Shown here: positions 1-6,097 of the stretch, one piece after another
Position numbering within the stretch: position 1 is the stretch's first letter
Layout of the letters: every line of letters begins with the position of its first letter
DNA from: Planctomycetaceae bacterium UBA6172
GTDB taxonomy: Bacteria > Planctomycetota > Planctomycetia > Pirellulales > Pirellulaceae
Direction: 5' to 3'
NCBI GenBank assembly: GCA_002422955.1
Contig: DITY01000116.1
Span: 2,031-11,966 of the forward strand
DNA: 9,936 nt
The notes under the pieces: model-generated
Database searches by the model: none
Told to the model about the DNA's origin: nothing
Seen by the model: only the letters and a program-made list of their open reading frames with translations
Translations under genes and position numbers: made by a program

Positions 1-4
1 GTGA

Positions 5-838
5 TCAGGTGTTCTCCTTCATGAACTCCAGGGCGTCGGTAGCCAACGTGATTTCGTCCTTGTACATCCGTCGCCAGATCTTCGTCGCGGCGGCGATTTC
101 CGGCAGCGCCAAGCCGAAGGCTTCCACGACCATCCAGCCGTCGTACTCGACCTCGCGGATGGCATCGAAGTTGTTCGCCCAGTTCACGCCCCCTTGGCCC
201 GGCGTGCTGCGATCGTTTTCGCTAATGTGCACATGAAACAGCTTGTCGCCACCGGCGGCGATCGAGCTGTGGACGCACTTTTCCTCGATGTTGGCGTGGA
301 AGGTGTCGTACATCATCCCGCAAGCGGGGTGGTCGACGGCGCGGACGAACTCGGCGGTGTCGGCGGCGCAGTTGAGGAAATAGCATTCGAAGCGGTTGAG
401 CCACTCGACGGCCAGCTTGACCCCGACCTGGCCGGCATGTTCAGCGGTCGCCCGCATGCTTTCGATGCCCCACTTCCATTCGTCCGCGGTCCGCCCAGCG
501 CCCGAGAAGAATCCCAACGCCGAATGGTAGGGGCCGACCAGGGTTTCGATCCCCGCCGCGGCACAGACGTCGAGCGTCCGTTTGTTGTTGTCGACGCCCC
601 GTTGGCGGACCGCCGGATCGGCCGAAATCGGGTTGTCGCCTTCGCCGCGAATCGTCACGCCGGTGCGGCCCAAACCGAGGTCGTCGAGCCGGCGCCCGAT
701 CGCGGCATAGTCGAGATCGAGGTTAAAAATCGGTAGCTCGACGCCGTCGTAGCCGACCTTGCGGAGTTGCTCGATAACCGGGAACAGCGAATCGGAAACC
801 TCGCCGGACCAGAGCAGCAGGTTCATGCCATATTTCAT
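5..838 (-). CDS. Ketose 3-epimerase, D-tagatose/D-allulose 3-epimerase family (TIM barrel)
   Basis: This 277-residue cytoplasmic protein probably interconverts ketoses by epimerising C3, using one divalent metal ion in a TIM barrel. Compared from memory with Pseudomonas cichorii D-tagatose 3-epimerase, every active-site residue is present with a constant offset of seven. The metal ligands are E145 (in AVEWLNRFE), D178 (in MYDTFHANIEE), H204 (in HVHISEND) and E239 (in VVEAFG). The substrate-contact equivalents are E151, H181 and R210. The length is slightly below the usual ~290 residues, and both ends look complete. The N-terminus (MKYGMNLLLWSGEV) is the normal first barrel strand, which supports this start. 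Its ATG overlaps the TGA of the upstream AcpH-like gene as ATGA, so it is the third gene of a translationally coupled trio. The exact sugar cannot be read from sequence. Hydroxypyruvate isomerase-like or inositol-pathway relatives are the alternatives, but the NRFE...LN and DTFHxNIEE signatures favour the epimerase. Confidence 0.85.
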   Translation of the reverse strand: MKYGMNLLLWSGEVSDSLFPVIEQLRKVGYDGVELPIFNLDLDYAAIGRRLDDLGLGRTGVTIRGEGDNPISADPAVRQRGVDNNKRTLDVCAAAGIETLVGPYHSALGFFSGAGRTADEWKWGIESMRATAEHAGQVGVKLAVEWLNRFECYFLNCAADTAEFVRAVDHPACGMMYDTFHANIEEKCVHSSIAAGGDKLFHVHISENDRSTPGQGGVNWANNFDAIREVEYDGWMVVEAFGLALPEIAAATKIWRRMYKDEITLATDALEFMKENT

Positions 839-1530
839 GTCGTCGATCTCGGGGTAGAGGGATCGGGGATGGGGTCAGAAGACGATGGAGGAGTCAACAA
901 CAAGTCGCAGCGATCGGCGATCAACCGGCGAGCGGAGGGGAACCAGGCGAGCAGATGCTGCCCGAGGGGCGGCAGCCCGACCCGACTCATCACCTGCTCC
1001 AAGCGGAACAAGAGTTTGTCGTCCTCGAGATAATCGTACAAGAACCGGACCTGCAGAAACCGCTCGATCCAGATCGCCAACTGGTCGGTCTGCTGCTTCG
1101 CCATGCGATTGACGGCCGCTTCGACCTGACCAGGCGAAACCTCGCCCAACGCCCGATAGTATCGGTCCGCGACACTCGGGGCGCGCTGGATCAGTGTCGC
1201 GTCGATCAGGATTTCGACCAGGATGTGCCCTAAAAAGCTCGGCCGGAAGCCGGCGTCGCCGGGGAGCAGGTCTCGCAGTTCGACCGCCATCCGCAGGCTC
1301 GTCTCGGCGAACACCCGCGTCTGATGAAACCAACGGTCATCGCTGAGGTGCTGCAGAACCCCCGCCGCGACCGCGCGGGTCACCGGATCGTCATCCAGCA
1401 GGAGCGCTGCCGCGGCCTTGCCTGAAACCCGCACGCGTCGATTGACGACCGACAGCCAGTCGGGAACCGCCGTCCCGGCCAGTAGATAAGGCGACTCGAA
1501 ATGGGCCACACCGTGCGCCAGATAGTTCAT
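835..1530 (-). CDS. AcpH-like protein (possible acyl carrier protein phosphodiesterase relative)
   Basis: This 231-residue, mostly helical protein has no signal peptide. It resembles the AcpH family, which removes the phosphopantetheine arm from holo-acyl carrier protein. It opens with MNYLAHGVAHFES (AcpH of E. coli opens with MNFLAHLHLAHLAES). A G-T-x-x-P-D-W segment at 19-25 sits where AcpH has GNLLADF. It then shows G57-x3-H61-x3-D65-x3-H69, against G-x3-H-x3-D-x3-D in AcpH. A second histidine/acid cluster follows (H102, E106, D110). The last 18 residues are a Pro/Ser-rich tail. The similarity is distant and recalled rather than searched, so the phosphodiesterase activity is only a suggestion; an HD-like metal hydrolase of unknown substrate is equally possible. 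The gene overlaps its neighbour on each side by 4 bp (ATGA), which indicates coupled translation with the [2Fe-2S] protein upstream and the epimerase downstream. Confidence 0.75.
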   Translation of the reverse strand: MNYLAHGVAHFESPYLLAGTAVPDWLSVVNRRVRVSGKAAAALLLDDDPVTRAVAAGVLQHLSDDRWFHQTRVFAETSLRMAVELRDLLPGDAGFRPSFLGHILVEILIDATLIQRAPSVADRYYRALGEVSPGQVEAAVNRMAKQQTDQLAIWIERFLQVRFLYDYLEDDKLLFRLEQVMSRVGLPPLGQHLLAWFPSARRLIADRCDLLLTPPSSSDPIPDPSTPRSTT

Positions 1531-1910
1531 GGACGCTCCGGCGATGCCGTGGGGCCATTACCCGATTCGGAGGCCTGAAGGTTCGGCGACTGACGCAGCG
1601 ACTCGCGGTAAGCTTCGCGGGCCTGGGCGTAACGATCCGGCTCGGGGAAGTCAGCCTGTTCCCGGGCTTCTTCACGCCCCCCTTCGGTCACACCACCAGT
1701 TCCCGATTCTTCTCCAGCGTCACCAGCTTCGCCCAGGATTTGCTGGTGCAACCGTTTGAGGAACGGCCGGCACCAACCACAACCGGTGCCCGCGCCGTAG
1801 CACTCGCTCAGCTGGCTCGCGACCGCCGGGCGCTGCGTGCGCAAGTACTGCTCGACTTTCCTCCGGGTGACGTGAAAGCAGAGGCAAAGTTCATCGTCCG
1901 GTCGCATCAT
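1527..1910 (-). CDS. BFD-like [2Fe-2S]-binding protein with a long acidic tail
   Basis: This 127-residue protein has an N-terminal domain of about 60 residues matching the BFD-like (bacterioferritin-associated ferredoxin type) [2Fe-2S] fold. The expected ligands are C9 and C11 (C-L-C-F) and C44 and C47 (C-G-W-C), the C-x-C plus C-x2-C pattern of Bfd. Such domains move electrons, or act as modules in ferritin iron release, nitrite reductases and copper-chaperone proteins. A fifth cysteine, C37, lies close to the second pair. Residues ~61-127 are a Glu/Gly/Ser/Pro-rich, apparently disordered tail with no recognisable domain; Bfd itself ends at ~64 residues. Two adjacent ATG codons (MM) sit at the start and neither has a clear ribosome-binding site. 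The gene begins 82 bp after the DUF1552 stop, in a spacer where I see no terminator or promoter. It overlaps the AcpH-like gene as ATGA. No bacterioferritin gene is nearby, so its electron-transfer partner is unknown. Confidence 0.85.
   Translation of the reverse strand: MMRPDDELCLCFHVTRRKVEQYLRTQRPAVASQLSECYGAGTGCGWCRPFLKRLHQQILGEAGDAGEESGTGGVTEGGREEAREQADFPEPDRYAQAREAYRESLRQSPNLQASESGNGPTASPERP
1536..1539 (-). promoter_or_regulatory. Shine-Dalgarno GGAG for the AcpH-like gene
   Basis: GGAG reads on the minus strand five bases before the ATG at 1530, inside the 3' end of the BFD-like gene. It is the clearest ribosome-binding site in the window; the other starts show little or no Shine-Dalgarno pairing. 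Together with the ATGA overlap it supports the start chosen for the AcpH-like protein. Confidence 0.5.
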
Positions 1911-1992
1911 CCCCGTTGCCCCCGCGCCCCGAGGAATTGGCGACCAGGGGGCAGGGTGGGAACACGCGGTGGGCGGGCGGAACGGACGATCA

Positions 1993-3342
1993 TCAGCCGG
2001 TCATGCCGGTCAGCGGGCCGTCGCCGCAGTATTCCGCATTGCCGAAGCTCGGTACCGGGTACCCCATCCCTTCGGCGAGGCTGAGCAACAGCCGATTATG
2101 CGGAACGCCTTCGAACTTCATCGACCGGCCCATCTGGAAACCGAGGCCGCCGCCGACCATCACGAACGGGATGTTGTTGAGCGTGTGCGAGTTCCCCGCA
2201 CCCAACTCGTTGGTCCAGACGATCGTGGTGTGATCGAGCATCGATCCCGAAGCGCCCGGCTCGGGCGTCTCGCTCAAACGCTGGGCCAAGTAGGCGACCT
2301 GTTCGCAGAACCAGCGGTTGATCTGGGTCAGCTTTTCCATCGCTTCGAGGTTGCTGTCCGGTTCGTGCGACAGCTCGTGGTGGCCCTGCTCGATGCCGAT
2401 CCACTTCATCTTCGCCCCACCGACGCTGTTGGTGTACTGCAGCGTGGCGATACGATTGAAATCGGCCGCGAAAGCATTGACCATTAGGTCGATCTGCATC
2501 TTGCTGAGCTGGGGCATGTTGTCATTGTCTCGCATCACCCCTTCGGTCAGCTCCGGCACGGCATGGCCGACATCCACGGCATCGACCGGCGCGGCCGCCG
2601 CGAATTCCTGCTCCTGGCGAATCTCCTGCTCCAGTTGCCGAACCATCTCGGCGTGCTGCTCCAGCAGGTGCCGATCCTCTTGGCTGAGGTGCTGCTGGAT
2701 CTTGGCGAAGTCGTCGGACAACGAATCGAGCACGCTGGCGACCGTCTGGCGGTCTTTGACTTGTCCGTACAGCTTGTCGAACATCTGGTAGGGATTGTCG
2801 ATCGGCGATACCGGCTGGTTGGGACCGGCGTAACTGAGCCGCGTCCAGGTATCGGCCCGCTCGGGGACCATCACGCCGAACTCGAGCGAACCGAAGCGGG
2901 TCTGCGTCTTGGGATCGGACTGGAGTTGATTCTTCAGCCACTGATCCAGCGAAATTCCCTTGGCCCAGCCCGCCGGGGTATGGCTCCCGCCTTGCACATC
3001 GCCGGGGAACAGCTCGATGCCCGTCAACAAGCAGGCGATCCCCCGCATGTGGCTGTCGCCATCGCCGCGGATCTTGTCATGGACGCCGTGCAGCGTCAGC
3101 GTCTGGTCGCGGAACGGCTCCAGCGGCTCGAGGCTCTTCTTGAAGCAATCCAACCGGCCGGCTTCATCTGGCCAGAAGGTCTTGGGGACAACCCCGTTGG
3201 GGGTGAAGATCACAACCAGTCGCTTCCGCGGGGTGGTCGTCGAAGCCCAACCGAGGCTGGACAGATTCATCAAGAACGGCAGTGAAGCGGCGGTGATTCC
3301 GGTCCGCTTCAGGAACTCTCGTCGGCTGCTGTATGAAGTCAT
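1993..3342 (-). CDS. DUF1552 family protein with Tat-type leader
   Basis: This 449-residue protein belongs to DUF1552, a family common in planctomycetes and Verrucomicrobia and usually found beside DUF1592/1588/1585 cytochrome proteins, as here. It starts SSRREFLKRTG (R7, R8), a twin-arginine motif, followed by a hydrophobic stretch (about 15-31), so export in folded form by Tat is likely. The family's early strand is present (RLVVIFTPNGVVPKTFWP, 41-58). A charged helical stretch at about 205-247, rich in Gln/Glu/Leu, probably forms a coiled coil. Later conserved-looking segments are GHHELSHE (320-327), VWTNELGAGNSH (375-386), VMVGGGLGF (395-402) and PHNRLLLSLAEGMG (414-427). The histidine/acid pattern recalls alkaline-phosphatase-like folds, but no catalytic role is established. 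Length is normal for the family. The gene follows the PSCyt gene by 116 bp and may be transcribed with it or from its own weak promoter. Confidence 0.9.
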   Translation of the reverse strand: MTSYSSRREFLKRTGITAASLPFLMNLSSLGWASTTTPRKRLVVIFTPNGVVPKTFWPDEAGRLDCFKKSLEPLEPFRDQTLTLHGVHDKIRGDGDSHMRGIACLLTGIELFPGDVQGGSHTPAGWAKGISLDQWLKNQLQSDPKTQTRFGSLEFGVMVPERADTWTRLSYAGPNQPVSPIDNPYQMFDKLYGQVKDRQTVASVLDSLSDDFAKIQQHLSQEDRHLLEQHAEMVRQLEQEIRQEQEFAAAAPVDAVDVGHAVPELTEGVMRDNDNMPQLSKMQIDLMVNAFAADFNRIATLQYTNSVGGAKMKWIGIEQGHHELSHEPDSNLEAMEKLTQINRWFCEQVAYLAQRLSETPEPGASGSMLDHTTIVWTNELGAGNSHTLNNIPFVMVGGGLGFQMGRSMKFEGVPHNRLLLSLAEGMGYPVPSFGNAEYCGDGPLTGMTG

Positions 3343-3403
3343 CTGAGGGGCTCTGAGGTGGGGGGGTACTGGGCTGAGGAGCGAGGCAGGATTCGGGAAG
3401 CTA

Positions 3404-3409
3404 ATTATA
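3404..3409 (-). promoter_or_regulatory. Possible -10 box (TATAAT) ahead of the DUF1552 gene
   Basis: A perfect TATAAT reads on the minus strand in the 116-bp spacer between the PSCyt stop and the DUF1552 start, the only AT-rich patch in that spacer. A transcript starting about seven bases downstream would have a leader of roughly 55 bases. No convincing -35 hexamer lies at 16-18 bp (GACCCC at 17 bp), and there is no TGn extension. It could be a weak or activator-dependent promoter, or chance. Confidence 0.3.
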
Positions 3410-3438
3410 CGCGTTGCGAAAGGGATGGGGTCGCCTGC

Positions 3439-3472
3439 GGTCGGGCTGCCGGGATGGGTCAGGCTGCCGGGA
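3439..3472 (-). repeat. Two-copy 18-bp-period tandem repeat over the PSCyt stop codon
   Basis: Two 16-base units, at 3439-3454 and 3457-3472, differ at one position and lie 18 bp apart. The upstream copy, in coding direction, encodes the last residues and stop codon of the PSCyt protein; the second lies in the 3' untranslated region. This looks like a recent small tandem duplication. It has no inverted symmetry suggesting a terminator. Confidence 0.6.
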
Positions 3473-5843
3473 CGGGAACGGGTCCTTCGGCGGCGATCAC
3501 GGCCATCTCGACCAACAACTCCCGAATGTGATATCCGCTTTCGCGGAATCGCGTCTTGAGTTGCTCCATGCGGTTTTCTCCAAATGCCCCCACCGGCTGT
3601 TTAACCATGTGCAGGAACATGCGATTGACGAAAGCATGGACCACATCATCGCTGGTCGCCAGGTAACGTGTCAAATCGGCCGCCGATTCAAACCGAACTT
3701 CGGCGCCGCCGCGATCGACGTACACCCCGCTGGCGTCGATCGGCTTGGATTGCTCTTCCGTTCGGACACGTCCGACGGCGTCAAAGCCCTCCAGCGCGAA
3801 GCCCATCCCGTTGATCCGCTGGTGGCACCCTTGGCAATTGGCGGAGCCGGTTTGCAGGGCGACGCGTTCCCGGGTGGTCAGCCCCGGATGCAGGTCGGGG
3901 TTGAGCGGGGTGAAGGCCTCGTTGGGGACGCGGATGATCCGCCCCAAAATGTGACGCAGCAAAAATACGCCGCGGAAAATCGGCGAACTGGTGTCACCAT
4001 AGGCCAGGGCGCTCATCAGGAACGGGTGCGTGATCACTCCCGCCCGCAGTGCCGGGTCCGAACCGGTGCGGGCAAACCGGCCGTCGGTCGCTTCACCGGC
4101 CGGCTTCCAAGCATCACCATAAAAGGCGGCAATCCGGTCGGAAGTAAAGGCCCAATCGGCTTGGAGAAATTGCCGGAAATCGCTGGTCTCGCTCCACACC
4201 ACCTCTTCCAGGAACAGGTCGAGCGACGTCCGCAGGTCGCCGACCAGGGCGGCATCAAAACCGGGATATCGATCGGTGTTTTTGTCCAAGGCTTCCCAGC
4301 GGGCTAGATCGAGCCACTCATGCAACCCGGCCAGGATTTTGGCGCGGGCTCGCGGGTCCTGTAGCATCGCCCTGGCCCGCTGCCGAACGGCTTCCTCATT
4401 CTCCAGTTCCCCCTTGCCAGCGGCGGACTGCAATGCCGCGTCGGGCAAGGAATCCCACAGCGTCAGCGCCAACCGGCTGGCCCGGCGAATGCTCGGAGAT
4501 GCGTCGACATCGAGCGCGGGATACAAAAATCGTGGTGACTTGAGCGTTAGCAGGACGACGCGACGAATCGCCTCTTCCTCGTTAGGGGCGGAGGCCAAAG
4601 GTGCGTCCACGAACCGCTGCCGCAATGTGTCATCGAGCGGCCGGCGCATCGCCTGAGATACCAACTCGCCGAGAAACTGACGCAAGACTTCAGACTGGTC
4701 GGCGTTCTCCGACTTCCGCTTCGCGTCCTTCAGATATTTGGGCCACAGCTTGCTGACCGCCGCATCGGCGAACTCAAGCGACCCGCGGGTCGTCGCATCG
4801 TCCCACTCGCGGCTGATCGTCGAGCCGCGGACGTAGCCGGCACTGCGATCGTCCGGCGGCATCGGCGTCTGCGGGGCAAACGCAGTCGGCGCGCCGCTGG
4901 GGATCAGATACCGAGTCGGGATCGGTTCCTCCACCCCCTTGGGCGTCTTCCAAGCCAAGGTCATCGAGATGTCGACATTGCCCGTTTTGCGTTCCCGTTT
5001 GATCAGGTCAACGCTGAGCGGATAAAGCCGGCCGCCGACAAGATCGACCGTGGCCGTGTGTTCCGCCATCTCGCCCGAAGAGACGTGGTTATCGAAAAAC
5101 TTCTGCTCGGTATCGATGAACTTGACGATGAACGACCCTTGGCCACGGGCGGTGATGCGGTAGCTACCACTTTCGGGCGCGTACAGCGACCCCGACCAAT
5201 AGACCGCGAACTTGGCCGGCTCCATCCCCTCGCCGGGGCTTGCCTGGCCGTACTGGACATCGATGTTCGGATCGACGCGGGTGAGCACCTTTTTGTCGTT
5301 CTTCCAGCCGGGGTGGTCAAAATAATTGGCATTCAGTCCTCGCTCCGACTTCCACTGGCCGCGACCCATGAAGTGGGCAAACAGATCGGCCACGCTCTGG
5401 CGGTACTGGTTCGCCGTCAGACGTGCCAGCGCCGCGCGGGGGGCCACCAATCGCGATTGAGCCGCTTCGCTGTAGAAGGCTTCGAAGATATACCGGGAGA
5501 CGGCTTCGGCATCCTCACCAACGCAGGCCTCGGGATTCCCCTCGGGCATCGTTTCGGAAATCACGCCGGACAGTTCGGCGATCGAACGGTCGCCGACCAA
5601 CGCCGGTTCATACGACCCCGGCACCCCTTGGCCACGCTCGCCATGACAAGCCGCGCAGCTGTTCGTGTAGATCTCCCTACCGCGGGCCAACCTAGCCTCG
5701 TCAGCAGCCGCAATCTCGACAGCAGGGTCCGCTGGTGCCGGTTCGTCGGCTCGCGTCACGGCGTCGCTCAAGACGGATACAGACGGTGCAAGGGCCAGCA
5801 CCAGGATCGGTAGCCAACGGGATGTGTTCGACGGATCGATCAT
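3459..5843 (-). CDS. PSCyt-type exported cytochrome c protein with PA14-like domain (DUF1587/1592/1588/1585)
   Basis: A 794-residue exported multidomain protein of the planctomycete PSCyt type. The order is: signal peptide (hydrophobic core W10-L25, cleavage probably near residues 28-33); cytochrome c domain with C63-A-A-C66-H67 and probable distal ligand M99; start of DUF1587 (LTANQYRQSVADLF, 142-155); PA14-like domain (about 169-315, with FAVYWSGSLYAPESGSY and an IP-x-RYLIP end); DUF1595 (about 388-412, AMRRPLDD); DUF1592 (about 452-580, ASRLALTLWDSLPD); DUF1588 (about 600-695) with a second CxxCH, C670-Q-G-C673-H674, and the family's GFALEGFDAVGRVR; and DUF1585 (about 715-785). The open frame continues upstream to an ATG at 5963. 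I chose 5843 because a strong promoter overlaps that extension and because residue 1 then directly precedes a clean signal peptide. It probably acts outside the cytoplasmic membrane in redox or carbohydrate-linked work with DUF1552; the exact function is unknown. Confidence 0.9.
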   Translation of the reverse strand: MIDPSNTSRWLPILVLALAPSVSVLSDAVTRADEPAPADPAVEIAAADEARLARGREIYTNSCAACHGERGQGVPGSYEPALVGDRSIAELSGVISETMPEGNPEACVGEDAEAVSRYIFEAFYSEAAQSRLVAPRAALARLTANQYRQSVADLFAHFMGRGQWKSERGLNANYFDHPGWKNDKKVLTRVDPNIDVQYGQASPGEGMEPAKFAVYWSGSLYAPESGSYRITARGQGSFIVKFIDTEQKFFDNHVSSGEMAEHTATVDLVGGRLYPLSVDLIKRERKTGNVDISMTLAWKTPKGVEEPIPTRYLIPSGAPTAFAPQTPMPPDDRSAGYVRGSTISREWDDATTRGSLEFADAAVSKLWPKYLKDAKRKSENADQSEVLRQFLGELVSQAMRRPLDDTLRQRFVDAPLASAPNEEEAIRRVVLLTLKSPRFLYPALDVDASPSIRRASRLALTLWDSLPDAALQSAAGKGELENEEAVRQRARAMLQDPRARAKILAGLHEWLDLARWEALDKNTDRYPGFDAALVGDLRTSLDLFLEEVVWSETSDFRQFLQADWAFTSDRIAAFYGDAWKPAGEATDGRFARTGSDPALRAGVITHPFLMSALAYGDTSSPIFRGVFLLRHILGRIIRVPNEAFTPLNPDLHPGLTTRERVALQTGSANCQGCHQRINGMGFALEGFDAVGRVRTEEQSKPIDASGVYVDRGGAEVRFESAADLTRYLATSDDVVHAFVNRMFLHMVKQPVGAFGENRMEQLKTRFRESGYHIRELLVEMAVIAAEGPVPVPAA

Positions 5844-5930
5844 CTTGAAATTCGGGCGGGATGCAGGCGGGAAAAACGGGCAGAACCCAACCGCCAAGGC
5901 GACCACTGCCACCCGCGTCGGGATGAAGTC

Positions 5931-5959
5931 ATTATAGCGCTTCGACGAGCCACTGTCAC
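5931..5959 (-). promoter_or_regulatory. Sigma70-type promoter for the PSCyt gene
   Basis: On the minus strand a -35 box GTGACA (5954-5959; 5 of 6 to TTGACA) and a perfect -10 box TATAAT (5931-5936) are separated by exactly 17 bp. Transcription would begin near A5924, giving a leader of about 81 bases before the ATG at 5843. Because the start point lies downstream of the more distal ATG at 5963, a message from this promoter can only encode the 794-residue form. It is the best promoter match in the window. Its activity is inferred from sequence alone. Confidence 0.65.
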
Positions 5960-5998
5960 GCATTTTGGGCGGGGCTACAGGCCGCTGCGTTCACCGCT

Positions 5999-6043
5999 GA
6001 CACAGGCCGATCGCCGACACAGGCCGATCGCCAAAACAGGCCC
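5999..6043. repeat. 17-bp direct-repeat array upstream of the PSCyt promoter
   Basis: GACACAGGCCGATCGCC occurs twice in perfect tandem (5999-6015 and 6016-6032). A degraded partial third copy follows (6033-6043). The core ACAGGCC begins at 5977, 6002, 6019 and 6036, so a fourth looser copy lies 25 bp away. The array lies roughly 50-125 bp upstream of the predicted PSCyt transcription start and after the DUF1501 stop. It could be a multi-site binding region for an activator or repressor, or simply slipped-strand expansion. The spacer also holds a perfect 10-bp palindrome, GCGGCGCCGC (6063-6072), without a T-tract. Confidence 0.7.
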
Positions 6044-6097
6044 ACAGGCAGTTCGCCAGGACGCGGCGCCGCGGGAGCCCCTCGGCCGCGCAACCCG

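Noticed and set aside
2563..3285. Plus-strand open frames opposite the DUF1552 gene and similarly opposite the other genes (for example 194-736, 3414-4307, 5058-5813, 6161-6739, 6755-7588)
   Set aside because: Each lies wholly or mostly over a well-supported minus-strand gene, and none has a plausible domain or ribosome-binding site.
3822..3836. Second CxxCH (C-Q-G-C-H) in the PSCyt protein as evidence of a fused second cytochrome
   Set aside because: As I recall the family, this CxxCH followed by G-F-A-L-E-x-F-D is a standard feature of DUF1588, so it is not a novel fusion. Whether it binds haem is a separate question.
5999..6050. The direct repeats considered as a small CRISPR array
   Set aside because: The 17-bp units are back to back with no spacers, and no cas gene is nearby.
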